From Actinoplanes lobatus (GTDB taxonomy: Bacteria; Actinomycetota; Actinomycetes; Mycobacteriales; Micromonosporaceae), in NCBI RefSeq assembly GCF_014205215.1, contig NZ_JACHNC010000001.1, positions 1,989,001-2,053,000 on the forward strand: DNA of 64,000 bases, written 5' to 3'. The notes below the pieces were generated by a model. It did no database searches. It saw only the letters and a list, made by a program, of their open reading frames with translations, and was not told the DNA's origin. Made by a program: the position numbers and the translations under genes. Below, in pieces: positions 16,966 through 26,129 of this stretch (within the stretch, counting starts at the first letter, position 1; every line of letters starts with the position of its first letter).

Positions 16966-18114
16966 TCAGGCGAGCGTCAGGGTGAGCACCGCGCTGTACT
17001 CACCCGCTGCGCTGGACTCGGGGATACCGAGGTTGAGGGCGGCGCCGCAGGTGGCGCTGCCGAGGCTGCTTCCGGTCTCGGCGGTGCACAGGGTGCGGCT
17101 GGCGCCGAGGCCGGCGCCGGGGGCCACCGGGGCGCCGGCGGTCACCGCGTTCTTGGCGCCGTTCGCCGCGACCAGACCGCTGGTGGCGACCTGGGCGCTC
17201 GGGGTCCAGCCGAGGTTGGCCGCCGGGATGACGGCCCCGCCGGCCGCGGTGAACTCGGTGACCTGACCGACCAGGTCCCATCCGGCGCTGGTGCCGCGCA
17301 GGTCGCTGACGGTGACCGCGTTGAGGTTGCCGGTCGCGGTCTGGCCCGGCGTCGCCGCCGAGAGCGCCACGGCCGAACCCGCCGAGGTCAGGGTCAGGGC
17401 GCCGCCGGAGACGGCCGCCGTGACGGTCTGCGCCGCGGAGCCGCCGCCACTGCCCGGGTCGGTGGGATCGGTCGGGTCGGTCGGATCCGTCGGGTCCTCG
17501 TCAGAGGCCGACGCCGACCCGGTCACCGGGTCGAGCGCGGTGCCGGCCGGGTAGAACCCGGCGAACGCCGACGCGCCGGACGCGGTCAGCGTGGCGGCGA
17601 GCGCGTTGAACGAGACGTCGCCGTCGGTGACCGTGGGGGCCGTGGTCACCAGGGTGGCGATCTCGGCCTGGTCCAGGTGCTGGTCGGTGGCGCCGTTGTC
17701 GGCGACCAGGTCGACGTCGGCCTTGAGCGAGCCGGTGCCGTCCCCGTCCACGACCAGGGTCGGGTTGGAGACGGTGATCTCGAACAGATGCGCGGGGTAC
17801 GAGAAGACGACCGTTCCGCCGTAGCTGACAGTTGCGGTGCCAGCTGCGGCGTCGTAGGTGCCCCCGGTGGCCGGGAAGTCGAACGTGCCGTCCGTGTTCC
17901 GGGTCGCCCCGTTGCTCGTGGCGATCGGCGGGGTGCCGTTGCCGGTCGAGACGTACGCCCGGAACGAGGCCTTGAAGCCCCAGTCCAGGCTGCCGCCGGC
18001 AACGTCGACCGGGGCGGCGAAGGCCGGCGTGACAGCGGTCAGCGCCGACGCGGCACCCAGGGCGATCGCGCCGGCGAGGAGTGCGGCCCGATGCGGGCCG
18101 TTACGTGTGCCCAT
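16966..18114 (-). CDS. htaA: HtaA-domain heme receptor with C-terminal WxL-like domain
   Basis: A 382-residue secreted protein. Signal peptide to about residue 33 (TPAFAAP). Residues about 36-195 are an HtaA heme-binding domain: GSLDWGFKASFRAYV, then HLFEITVSNPTLVVDGDG, GSLKADVDLVADNG and the closing SAFAGFYPAGTALDPVTGS. A linker of DPT repeats and GSGGGS leads to a C-terminal domain (about 225-382) resembling actinobacterial WxL-like domains, including VTVSDLRGTSAGWDLVGQV and GWTPS. HtaA domains in corynebacteria take heme from hemoglobin and pass it to HmuT. The start lies 35 bases from the iron box at 18149, and DUF916 and heme oxygenase genes follow in the same direction. Confidence 0.85.
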   Translation of the reverse strand: MGTRNGPHRAALLAGAIALGAASALTAVTPAFAAPVDVAGGSLDWGFKASFRAYVSTGNGTPPIATSNGATRNTDGTFDFPATGGTYDAAAGTATVSYGGTVVFSYPAHLFEITVSNPTLVVDGDGTGSLKADVDLVADNGATDQHLDQAEIATLVTTAPTVTDGDVSFNALAATLTASGASAFAGFYPAGTALDPVTGSASASDEDPTDPTDPTDPTDPGSGGGSAAQTVTAAVSGGALTLTSAGSAVALSAATPGQTATGNLNAVTVSDLRGTSAGWDLVGQVTEFTAAGGAVIPAANLGWTPSAQVATSGLVAANGAKNAVTAGAPVAPGAGLGASRTLCTAETGSSLGSATCGAALNLGIPESSAAGEYSAVLTLTLA

Positions 18115-18148
18115 GTTTTGCCTCCGATGAGCTTCGATTCAGGTTCGG

Positions 18149-18167
18149 TTAGGGTAGCCTCACCTAA
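18149..18167. promoter_or_regulatory. DtxR/IdeR-type iron box between divergent heme genes
   Basis: TTAGGGTAGCCTCACCTAA is a 19-base interrupted palindrome that closely matches the DtxR/IdeR consensus TTAGGTTAGGCTAACCTAA. It lies between the starts of htaA (18114, leftward) and the neocarzinostatin-like gene (18221, rightward). One Fe-bound repressor site could therefore switch off both arms of the heme locus under iron sufficiency. Confidence 0.88.
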
Positions 18168-18220
18168 CTCACATGATCAATCAAGGGCATGCGAGATCCG
18201 AATCCGGGATGGAGGACGCG

Positions 18221-18982
18221 GTGCGCATCGGGTCGCGGGCGGCGGTCGCCGCCATGGCACTGCTCGTGGTCGCCACGACCAGCTCACCCGCGCTGGCGGC
18301 GCGACGGCTCTCGGTCTCCAAGACCAGGGGCCTGGACCGGGCCGGCGAGACGGTCACCGTCACCGGTCGCGGGTACGACGTCACGAAGGGCATCTACGTC
18401 GCGTTCTGCCTGGACAACGGCCCCGGGGTGCTGCCGTCGCCGTGCGGGGGCGGGGCCGACACGTCGGGCGGTTCGGGCGCCTCGGTGTGGGTCTCGTCGA
18501 ATCCACCCTCCTATGCGGAGGGACTGACCATCCCGTACGGCAAGGGCGGCTCGTTCACGGTGTCGCTACGGGTCACCCGGATGATCGGCGACATCGACTG
18601 CGCGGTTCGGGGCTGCGCCGTCGTGACCCGAAACGATCACACCCGGACCGCCGACCGGTCGCAGGACGTGCGCATCCCGATCCGGTTCGCGGCGGCGGCC
18701 GGTGGAACCACGACGACTCCAGCGCCCACCGGGACCGTGCGGACCACCGCGAAACCGGGCACCAGGCAGTCCGCCCCGGTCGGGCCGCCGACCGGCCGGC
18801 TCGCGACCGCCGCACCACCGGCGGCCACGACGGCCGTCGCGTTGCAGGCCGGCGAACCCGCGCTGAACCGTACGAGCAACGCCACACCGCTCGGTCACTG
18901 GTGGGCGATCGGTAGCGCGTTCCTGGCCGGCGCCCTGGCGGCCGGCGTGATCGGCCGCATCCGCCGACGCGGGCGGCAGTGA
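18221..18982 (+). CDS. surface protein with neocarzinostatin-like domain and C-terminal membrane anchor
   Basis: A 253-residue exported protein. Signal peptide with TTSSPALAA cleavage region. Residues about 30-155 resemble the neocarzinostatin-family beta-sandwich: LSVSKTRGLDRAGETVTVTG, a cysteine-containing AFCLDNGPGVLPSPCGG, VSSNPPSYAEGLTIPYGKGG and DIDCAVRGCAVVTRNDHTR. A Thr/Pro/Ala-rich spacer follows, then a membrane span (GSAFLAGALAAGVIGRI) with a basic tail RRRGRQ. Relatives occur next to heme-uptake genes in actinobacteria, so it may bind heme or a carrier; this is inference. The GTG at 18221 is chosen because GGAGG lies 5 bases upstream. Iron box at 18149 is 54 bases before it. Confidence 0.7.
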   Translation: MRIGSRAAVAAMALLVVATTSSPALAARRLSVSKTRGLDRAGETVTVTGRGYDVTKGIYVAFCLDNGPGVLPSPCGGGADTSGGSGASVWVSSNPPSYAEGLTIPYGKGGSFTVSLRVTRMIGDIDCAVRGCAVVTRNDHTRTADRSQDVRIPIRFAAAAGGTTTTPAPTGTVRTTAKPGTRQSAPVGPPTGRLATAAPPAATTAVALQAGEPALNRTSNATPLGHWWAIGSAFLAGALAAGVIGRIRRRGRQ

Positions 18983-19067
18983 CCGTGCCGCCGCGCAGCG
19001 CCGACCGGCCGTGCCACAGCGCCGCCTCGATCCAGGTGGGCCCGCGAGAGGAAGGGCAGAACCAGCC

Positions 19068-20078
19068 ATGATCCGTCGTATCGCCGTCGTCGTGGTGAGC
19101 GCGACCGTCCTGCTGACCGGTGGCTGCACCACGGTCAGCGAGGTGGGCCCGGAAACCGCGAGCACCTGTGGCATCGCCACCGCGCGACTGGCCGACGAGG
19201 ACGTCAGCCCGCTCGACCCGCGCCCCACCCCGCAACTGCCGGTCACGGTGAAATCGGCGGACGGGCGCGACGTCACCATCCGGTCGGCCGACCGGATCCT
19301 GGCCGTCAACCTGTACGGCTCACTCGCCGAGATCGTCTTCAGCCTGGGCCTCGGTGACCGGGTGATCGGCCGGGACACCTCGACGGCCTTCCCGTCGGCG
19401 GCAAAACTTCCGCTGGTCACACCGCAGGGGCACGACCTGTCGGCGGAGGCGGTCCTGGCGCTGGACCCGACCGTGCTGATCGCCGACGACAGCATCGGCC
19501 CGGCCACCGTGCTGAAGCAGATCCGGGACGCCGGCATCCCGGTGGTCATCGTCGACGACGAGCAGACCCTGGAGCGGATCCCGGACCACATCCGGGCGGT
19601 GGCCGGGGCGCTGGGCGTCGCCGAGGCCGGGGAACGCCTGGTCACCCGGGTACAAGGGGAGATCGACACGGCCCGGGCGTCGGCGCCGAGGAACGGAACG
19701 CCGCCGCGGATCGCGTTCCTCTACGTCCGGGGCACGGCCGGGGTCTTCATGATCGGCGGGGACGGGGCCGGTTCGGACGCGATGATCGAGGCGATCGGCG
19801 CGGTGGACGCGGGCACCGCCGCGGGGCTGGCGAAGTTCCGGCCGCTGACCAGCGAAGGGCTGATCAACGCGGCGCCGGACGTGATCCTCGTGATGACCGA
19901 GGGCCTCAAGTCGGTCGGCGGGGTGGACGGGCTGCTCGAACTGCCGGGGGTGGCGCAGACCCCGGCCGGGATCAACCGCCGGATCATCGACATGGAGGAC
20001 GGCATCCTGCTGAACTTCGGTGCGCGTACCGGCAAGGCGGTCGAGGCGCTGGCCAAGGCGGTCTACGGCCCGTGCTGA
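19068..20078 (+). CDS. hmuT: heme ABC transporter substrate-binding lipoprotein
   Basis: A 336-residue lipoprotein: signal peptide with lipobox LLTGGC, so Cys about 20 is lipidated. The mature part is a class III periplasmic-binding fold joined by one long helix: RILAVNLYGSLAEIVFSLGL, GDRVIGRDTSTAFPSAAKLP, LDPTVLIADDSIGPATVL and VFMIGGDGAGSDAMIEAIGA. This matches HmuT/BtuF-like proteins, which take heme from the surface receptors and deliver it to the permease. It is followed directly by hmuU and hmuV. The ATG at 19068 places the lipobox correctly. Confidence 0.9.
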   Translation: MIRRIAVVVVSATVLLTGGCTTVSEVGPETASTCGIATARLADEDVSPLDPRPTPQLPVTVKSADGRDVTIRSADRILAVNLYGSLAEIVFSLGLGDRVIGRDTSTAFPSAAKLPLVTPQGHDLSAEAVLALDPTVLIADDSIGPATVLKQIRDAGIPVVIVDDEQTLERIPDHIRAVAGALGVAEAGERLVTRVQGEIDTARASAPRNGTPPRIAFLYVRGTAGVFMIGGDGAGSDAMIEAIGAVDAGTAAGLAKFRPLTSEGLINAAPDVILVMTEGLKSVGGVDGLLELPGVAQTPAGINRRIIDMEDGILLNFGARTGKAVEALAKAVYGPC

Positions 20079-21136
20079 GGAAGGTCGAAAGGCGCGCGCT
20101 CAGCCCGTACAAGAGCATGGTTCTGATCGTGGGGTTGGGTTTGGGGCTGGTGACGGTCGGCCTGATCGCGGCGGGGCGCGGGCAGGTGCCGATCTCGCCG
20201 GCCGAGGTGGCCGGATCCGTGCTGCACCGGCTCGGTGTGGATCTCGGTCCACTGCCGTCGGCCGTGCAGGGTGAGAACGCGTTGTGGCTGGTCCGCTTTC
20301 CGCGGGTGGTGCTCGCCGTGGTGGTCGGCGCGGCTCTCGGGTGCGCCGGCGCGCTCATGCAGGGCGTCTTCGGCAACCCGCTCGCCGAGCCGGGGGTGAT
20401 CGGCGTCTCGTCCGGCGCGGCCGTCGGCGCGGCCGCGGCCATCGTCAGCGGGATCACGGTGGCCGGTGTCTGGACCACCGCGGCCGCGGCCTTCGCCGGC
20501 GGCGTTCTGACCACCTTCATCGTGTACGCGATGTCGCGCGCGAGTGGCCGGACCGAGGTGGTGACGCTGGTTCTGACCGGTGTGGCGGTCAACGCGACGG
20601 CCGGCGCCCTGCTCGGTCTGCTGATGTTCGTGACCGACGACGACGGCGTACGGGCGATCGCGTTCTGGCAGCTGGGAAGCCTGGCGCAGGCCACCTGGGG
20701 TGCGGTCGCGGTGGCCGCGCCGTGTGCCGCGGCCGGTCTCGCGGTGGCCTGGAGTCAGGCCCGCAAGCTGGACCTGCTGGCCCTCGGCGAACGCCCGGCC
20801 CGGCATCTGGGCGTCGGCACCGAACGGTTGCGGATCACCGCGATCGTGGCGACGGCGCTGCTCACCGCGTCGGCGGTGGCGTTCACCGGGATCATCGCGT
20901 TCGTCGGGCTGGTGGTGCCGCACCTGATCCGGATGATCGCCGGGCCGGGGCACCGGGTGCTGATCCCGGCGAGCGCGCTGGCCGGCGCGATCGTGGTGGT
21001 GACCGGTGATCTGGTCGCCCGGACCGCGATCGACTACCAGGAGTTGCCGCTGGGGGTGCTGACCGCGGTGGTCGGCGGGCCGGCGTTCTTCTGGCTGCTG
21101 CGCCGGACCCGGGCCCGGGCCGGAGGCTGGGGATGA
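20072..21136 (+). CDS. hmuU: heme ABC transporter permease (FecCD family)
   Basis: A 354-residue polytopic membrane protein of the FecCD family, about ten spans. Signature segments are RFPRVVLAVVVGAALGCAGA, LMQGVFGNPLAEPGVIGVSS and the coupling region near GIIAFVGLVVPHLIRMIAGP. The GTG start overlaps the end of hmuT (GTGCTGA), and its own stop overlaps hmuV by 4 bases, so the three are translationally coupled. It forms the heme channel in the cytoplasmic membrane. Confidence 0.92.
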   Translation: MLRKVERRALSPYKSMVLIVGLGLGLVTVGLIAAGRGQVPISPAEVAGSVLHRLGVDLGPLPSAVQGENALWLVRFPRVVLAVVVGAALGCAGALMQGVFGNPLAEPGVIGVSSGAAVGAAAAIVSGITVAGVWTTAAAAFAGGVLTTFIVYAMSRASGRTEVVTLVLTGVAVNATAGALLGLLMFVTDDDGVRAIAFWQLGSLAQATWGAVAVAAPCAAAGLAVAWSQARKLDLLALGERPARHLGVGTERLRITAIVATALLTASAVAFTGIIAFVGLVVPHLIRMIAGPGHRVLIPASALAGAIVVVTGDLVARTAIDYQELPLGVLTAVVGGPAFFWLLRRTRARAGGWG

Positions 21137-21888
21137 GAGCCGTCGCGGTGGAGGTCCGCCTGGGCGACCGGGCCGTCGTGAACGGTGTCGATCTCCACGT
21201 CTCGCCCGGGGAGGTCGTCGCGCTGGTCGGGCCGAACGGCGCCGGGAAGTCCACCCTGCTCGCCGCGCTGGCCGGCGACCTTCCGGCGGCCGGGCGTATC
21301 GAGATCGCCGGCCGGGAGGTACGCGCCTGGAAACCGGTCGAGCTGGCCCGGCGGCGGGCCGTGCTGCCGCAGAAGGCGACGCTGTCGTTCCCGTTCACGG
21401 TCGGTGAGGTGGTGGCGATGGGACGGGCGCCGTGGGCCGGCCGCCCGGAGAGCGCCGACGACCGGGACGCGGTGGACGAGGCGATGCGGCTGACCGGGAC
21501 GACCGGGTTCGCCGGGCGGCCGTTCCCGGAGCTGTCCGGCGGGGAGCAGGCGCGGGTGGCGCTGGCCCGGGTGCTGGCCCAGCGGGCGCCGGTGCTGCTG
21601 TTGGACGAGCCGACCGCGGCGCTCGACATGCGGCATCAGGAGCTGGTGCTGCGTACCGTCCGGGACCGGGCCGCCGGTGGGGCGGCGGTCGTCGTGGTTC
21701 TGCACGATCTGGGGCTGGCGGCGGCGTACGCGGATCGGGCCTATGTCCTGGCCGCGGGACGGGTCCGCGGTGCGGGGCCGCCCCGGGAGGTGTTCACCGA
21801 GGAGCTGCTCAGCGACGTGTACCAGCACGGGGTCGAGGTGTTCGGTCATCCGCGGACCGGGACGCCGCTCGTGGTGCCGCGACGCTGA
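21133..21888 (+). CDS. hmuV: heme ABC transporter ATP-binding protein
   Basis: A 251-residue ATPase. Walker A GPNGAGKST is near residue 36, the signature LSGGEQARVALARVL near 140, Walker B VLLLDEPTAALD near 155, and the switch histidine in VVVLHDLGLAAAYAD. The end HPRTGTPLVVPRR is typical for HmuV. It powers heme import with HmuU. Its last 80 bases are overlapped on the opposite strand by the tail of the type III restriction gene; codon choice here fits HmuV, so the restriction gene is probably the altered partner. Confidence 0.93.
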   Translation: MRAVAVEVRLGDRAVVNGVDLHVSPGEVVALVGPNGAGKSTLLAALAGDLPAAGRIEIAGREVRAWKPVELARRRAVLPQKATLSFPFTVGEVVAMGRAPWAGRPESADDRDAVDEAMRLTGTTGFAGRPFPELSGGEQARVALARVLAQRAPVLLLDEPTAALDMRHQELVLRTVRDRAAGGAAVVVVLHDLGLAAAYADRAYVLAAGRVRGAGPPREVFTEELLSDVYQHGVEVFGHPRTGTPLVVPRR

Positions 21889-24094
21889 ACGGGACGCCCA
21901 GGGCGGCGAAGAACCGCTTGGCGCACTCGATCCGCGCCGGGTCGGTGTTCCGGTCGTCCGCGATCACCGTGCAGCCGTCGTCGAGGGCCACCAGCCAGCC
22001 GGGGTGGTAGTCGCCCAGTGGGGTGGGGATGGCGTAGTCGCCGGGCAGCCGGGCGTAGACGACCACGTCCTCGCGGGTCTCCAGCTCGTGGACCAGGGTG
22101 AGGTCGGTGGTGGCGTGGTCGTAGATGTTCTTGAAAAGTCGTGGGCCGGCGTGGGTGAGATCGATCCTGGGCCGGACGTCGGTGAAGATCTCCCGGTGGG
22201 CGGGGAGGATGTCGTAGCTGAGCCCTCGCACGGCCAATTCGGCCTTTTCTCTATTTATCAGGGTTTCAGCTTCCTCTGCGAATCGGGCGGGATCGTTGCG
22301 GTACAGGCCAAAGGTCTGCGGGTCGACTCCAGCGAGGATGGCTCCGATCGTTCGCCGCGTCAGCGCGGTTCGCCCCGCAAGATCACCTAGCAGGTCCCGT
22401 GGCTCTCCCGGAATCGGATATATCCGTATTTGCTGACCGTCTTGCACCTCGATCCGCAGTGGAGAGACACGCAGCGAAGCGTCGAGAGCGGCGACACAAC
22501 AAGCGATCAGCTCGGCGGAGTCGAAATCGACCCGGTAGACGGCCCGACGACTGATCCGCTCCACCGCCGTCTGGAACTCCGGCCGGCGGAAGTTGGCGTT
22601 GCGCGCGAGCCGGGTGAGACGACGGCCGTCGGTCACCGCCCCGAGACCGGACTCCTTCTGCAGTCCGGCCACGAAGGACGCGTAGGACTCGTCGGTCACC
22701 ACGGTCAGCTCGTTGATCTCGTGCACGACGGCCGGATCGTCCATCCGCTCGCCGTTGCGGTCCACCGCGAGCCGCAGCCCCCGGCCCACCTCCTGCCGCC
22801 GGGACACGGTGTTGTCGCTGCTCTTGAGCATGCCCATGACGAAAACGTTGGGGTTGTCCCACCCCTCGCGCAGAGCGGAGTGGGAGAAGATGAACCGGAC
22901 CGGCTCCTCCGGCGACAGCAGCCGCTCTCGATCCCGCAGAATCAGACTGTATGCATCTATATCGGTAGATGATGGGTCGACCCATCGCCGGGTCCGCCGG
23001 TCGATCGCGAAGTAGCCCTGATGGGTCCGCTCCACCGGGATCGACGCCAGGTGGCGCCGGTAGTCGCCGTCCGGCTCGGCCGCGACCAGACCCCGGTACT
23101 CCTCGACGAAGATCCGGGCGTACTCCCCCAGCTCGTCGTCGGCCGAGTAGTCCCGGTACCGGCTGACCCGGTCGATGAAGAGCAGGGACAGCACCTTGAT
23201 CCCGCGCGCCCAGAGCTCCCGCTCCTTGTCCAGGTGGGCCCGGATCACCTCACGGATCTGCACCCGCCGGATCGCGGTGACCGGCGCCGACGACGGCGAC
23301 TCCAGGCCGATCACGGTGATCCTTTTTACAAGCCTTTCCCGGTACGCCTCCCGCGCGTCCAGCCGGTGCACCAGATCGTGGGTGACCCGGTGGGTGGCCG
23401 AGTACCGCAGCACCATCAGCGGGTCGAACCGGCTCAGTGAGGCGAGCGACCGGGCCGAACCGATCCGCTGCGGCTCGTCGATGATCACGACCGGTCGCGC
23501 CGCGCTGATCACGTCGATCGGCCGCCGCGACCGGAAGGCGTCCAGCTCCTCGTAGATGCGCCGGTTGTCACGGGCCGCCGAGTTGAACGCCTGGACGTTG
23601 ATGATCATCACCTGTACGCCGGAGCCGTCCCGGAACCGCTCCAGTTCGTGCAGCTCCGAGGAGTCGTACACGAAATGGCGGGGCCGCGTTCCGTACGCCT
23701 GCCGGAAGTGCTCGCCGGTGACCTCGAACGACCGGCGCACCCCCTCGCGGATCGCCACCCCGGGCACCACCACGATGAACTTCGCCCAGCCGTACCGCCG
23801 GTTCAGTTCCATGATCGTTTTTATGTAGACGTACGTCTTGCCGGTGCCGGTCTCCATCTCGACATCCAGGTTCGGGGTGCCGTCCGGGGCCGCGTCACTG
23901 CGGGCCGCCACCGTGGAGAGGGGCAGCCCGGCCCGCTTCTGCACGGCCCGGATGTTCTCCAGCAGCCGCTCCGGGTCCAGTCGCAGCGGCGCGTTGCGGT
24001 TGCCCGGATCCCGTCGCGGCTGCCCGGCGAAGCAGTCCACCACGGCGGCCACCGCCTCGGTCTGGTACGCCTGCACCTTGAACTGGAGCCGCAC
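21809..24094 (-). CDS. res: type III restriction enzyme Res subunit, endonuclease motif degenerate
   Basis: A 761-residue protein, about 200 residues shorter than well-studied Res subunits. The N-terminal start LQFKVQAYQTEAVAAVVDCF is typical. Helicase motifs are intact: Walker A in METGTGKTYVYI (about residue 79), IIDEPQRIGS (about 202), motif V in FSHSALREGWDNPNVF, and motif VI in VGRGLRLAV (about 435). The C-terminal nuclease region, expected as PD...ExK, reads DYHPGWLVALDDG (about residue 695) followed by VIADDRNTDPARIECAKRF; the aspartate after P is Gly and no E-x-K is seen. The final residues run antisense into hmuV. GTG start 3 bases after mod. DNA cleavage activity is doubtful. Confidence 0.82.
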   Translation of the reverse strand: MRLQFKVQAYQTEAVAAVVDCFAGQPRRDPGNRNAPLRLDPERLLENIRAVQKRAGLPLSTVAARSDAAPDGTPNLDVEMETGTGKTYVYIKTIMELNRRYGWAKFIVVVPGVAIREGVRRSFEVTGEHFRQAYGTRPRHFVYDSSELHELERFRDGSGVQVMIINVQAFNSAARDNRRIYEELDAFRSRRPIDVISAARPVVIIDEPQRIGSARSLASLSRFDPLMVLRYSATHRVTHDLVHRLDAREAYRERLVKRITVIGLESPSSAPVTAIRRVQIREVIRAHLDKERELWARGIKVLSLLFIDRVSRYRDYSADDELGEYARIFVEEYRGLVAAEPDGDYRRHLASIPVERTHQGYFAIDRRTRRWVDPSSTDIDAYSLILRDRERLLSPEEPVRFIFSHSALREGWDNPNVFVMGMLKSSDNTVSRRQEVGRGLRLAVDRNGERMDDPAVVHEINELTVVTDESYASFVAGLQKESGLGAVTDGRRLTRLARNANFRRPEFQTAVERISRRAVYRVDFDSAELIACCVAALDASLRVSPLRIEVQDGQQIRIYPIPGEPRDLLGDLAGRTALTRRTIGAILAGVDPQTFGLYRNDPARFAEEAETLINREKAELAVRGLSYDILPAHREIFTDVRPRIDLTHAGPRLFKNIYDHATTDLTLVHELETREDVVVYARLPGDYAIPTPLGDYHPGWLVALDDGCTVIADDRNTDPARIECAKRFFAALGVPFSVAAPRAASRSADDRTPRPRAGTRR

Positions 24095-24097
24095 CGC

Positions 24098-25963
24098 TCA
24101 CAGGACCTTCACGTCGGTGGCCGGCGACACCTCGGCGAACACCTGGCCGGCGTTGATCCGGTCGGCGTCCCCGGCGAACGCCGAGTCCCGGAAGACCGCC
24201 CACCGCGGCCGCCGCCCGGCGACCGCCCGGACCACCGCCGGGCTGACCGTGGCGGCGAAACAGGCGACCAGCTCACCGGCGGTGAGGATCTCCCGCCCGT
24301 CGACCGTCGCCACCGTGATCGGCGTGGCCGGGTCCAGACCCCAGTCCAGTTGCACCTGGAGCAGCAGGTCCTCCCCGGTGCGCCCGGGCCGGATCCGGTC
24401 CGTGTGCGCGGCCAGGCCGGCCTGGTCGAGCGTGTCCGGCGGCACCCGCGCGTCGGTGAGACCCGAGGTGTCCCAGCGCAGCACCCGGAACCCTAGGTCC
24501 AGCGCCGTCCCGGGGTGCCGGGCGCGGATCTCGGCGGCCACGTTGCGGACCCGGGTCAGGCCGATCTCGAAGATGGACGCCAGCCCGGCCTCGGTGACCG
24601 GCAGCGGCTCCGGGATCTGCACGCTGATGAAGCGCCGGTTGCCGCCGTCCGCCAGGTTCTGTTCCAGGACGGCGTGCGCGGTGGTGCCGCTGCCACTGAA
24701 GAAGTCGAGCACGATGTCGCCGTCGCCCGGGTCGCCGGCCAACTGGAGGATGCGGCGGACCAGCTCGACCGGCTTGACCGAGTTGAGGACGTTCGCCGTG
24801 TTCTCGAACGGGACGTAACGCAGCAGTGCCCGTTTGGCGTCCTGGGTGTGCCCGACCTCGTCGTACGGCCACAGCGTCTGCGGGGTGCGCCCGGCCGCCA
24901 CCTCGGAGAGGAACCGCTTGACCGCGGGCACGTTGTCGCCGTCCGCGCCCCACCAGATCCGCCCGTCCGCGTCCAGTTCGTCGAACCGCTGCCGGGAGAT
25001 GCGCCAGTAGCTGCCCCGGGGCGGCCCGTCGATGACCCGACCGGACGGGGTGGTGATCGGGTAGACGCCGGCGTCGTACCGGTTGCGGGCCGACATGTTC
25101 TCGGCCTTCCACGGGCCGCGCGGGTCGTCGTCGGGGTTGCGGTAACGCGCCTCCATGGCCTCGGTCCGGGCCAGCGGCCGGGGCTGCCAGCGCTCCCGGT
25201 TCCGCGCGAAGACCAGGATGTAGTCGTGGTCCTCGGAGAACCAGCGGGCCGAGTTCTTCGGGGCGTACACCTTCTGCCAGATGATCTGCGCGACGAAGTT
25301 CTGTTCGCCGAAGATCTCCGTACCGATCTTCTTGAGGTTGTCGATCTCGTGGTCGTCGATCGAGATGAAGATGACCCCGTCGTCGGCCAGCAGGTTCCGG
25401 GCCAGGGCCAGCCGTGGGTACATCATGGTCAGCCAGTTCGAGTGGAACCGCCCGCCCCACTCGGGATTGGCGACCAGCGGCACGCCACCCGCGCCGACCT
25501 GACCGGATCCGGTCAGGTAGCCGGCCCGGGTCTGTGAGAAGTCGTCGTCGTAGATGAAGTCGTTGCCGGTGTTGTAGGGCGGATCGATGTAGATCAGCTT
25601 GATCCGCCCGAGGTACGGCTCCTGCAACAACCGCAGCACGTCGAGGTTGTCGCCCTCGATGAACAGATTGCCGGTGGTGTCGAAATCCACCGACTCGGAG
25701 CGGACGGGACGCAATGTCCCCGATGCCGGTTCACGCGCCTCGCGCTGCGCCCGCTGTTTGCCCGGCCAGTCCAGCCGGTAACGCTCCCGCTCGCCCTCGA
25801 CCACGTGGTTCCCGAGTCGCCGCCGCAGCTGGTCGAAGTCGATGGCCCGGGCGGCCCGGCCGTCCGCGCCCATCACCTCGGTGACGACCATGGGAAACAG
25901 CTCGGCGAGCCGGTCGGCGTCGCGCGCCGCCGGGTCCACGCTGTCCCGCCTCAGGCTGTCCAC
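24098..25963 (-). CDS. mod: type III restriction-modification DNA methyltransferase Mod subunit
   Basis: A 621-residue beta-class N6-adenine methyltransferase. The catalytic DPPY motif is in IYIDPPYNTGNDFIYDDDF (residue about 127), and the SAM-binding motif is in DFFSGSGTTAHAVLEQN (residue about 420); DPPY preceding the F-x-G-x-G motif is the beta-class order of type III Mod proteins. The central region between them holds target recognition, with GPWKAENMSARNRYDAG. The C-terminal part after LDLGFRVLRWDTSGL is typical of Mod. Res follows 3 bases downstream, so they form an operon. A GTG start is used; another GTG 24 bases further in is possible. Confidence 0.9.
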   Translation of the reverse strand: MDSLRRDSVDPAARDADRLAELFPMVVTEVMGADGRAARAIDFDQLRRRLGNHVVEGERERYRLDWPGKQRAQREAREPASGTLRPVRSESVDFDTTGNLFIEGDNLDVLRLLQEPYLGRIKLIYIDPPYNTGNDFIYDDDFSQTRAGYLTGSGQVGAGGVPLVANPEWGGRFHSNWLTMMYPRLALARNLLADDGVIFISIDDHEIDNLKKIGTEIFGEQNFVAQIIWQKVYAPKNSARWFSEDHDYILVFARNRERWQPRPLARTEAMEARYRNPDDDPRGPWKAENMSARNRYDAGVYPITTPSGRVIDGPPRGSYWRISRQRFDELDADGRIWWGADGDNVPAVKRFLSEVAAGRTPQTLWPYDEVGHTQDAKRALLRYVPFENTANVLNSVKPVELVRRILQLAGDPGDGDIVLDFFSGSGTTAHAVLEQNLADGGNRRFISVQIPEPLPVTEAGLASIFEIGLTRVRNVAAEIRARHPGTALDLGFRVLRWDTSGLTDARVPPDTLDQAGLAAHTDRIRPGRTGEDLLLQVQLDWGLDPATPITVATVDGREILTAGELVACFAATVSPAVVRAVAGRRPRWAVFRDSAFAGDADRINAGQVFAEVSPATDVKVL

Positions 25964-26129
25964 AGGACCCGGAGCCTACTCGCCCAAGCGGTAAAAACCG
26001 GACCTTACACTGCCATTTTTGGGTACGTGGGGGACAAAGCCCATCAGGAGGGCGTTTCCCCGGGACATCGATACGGTTCCGTTCTATGCGATGATCTCTG
26101 AACTCTCCTTCCATTCACGGGGTTGATGG

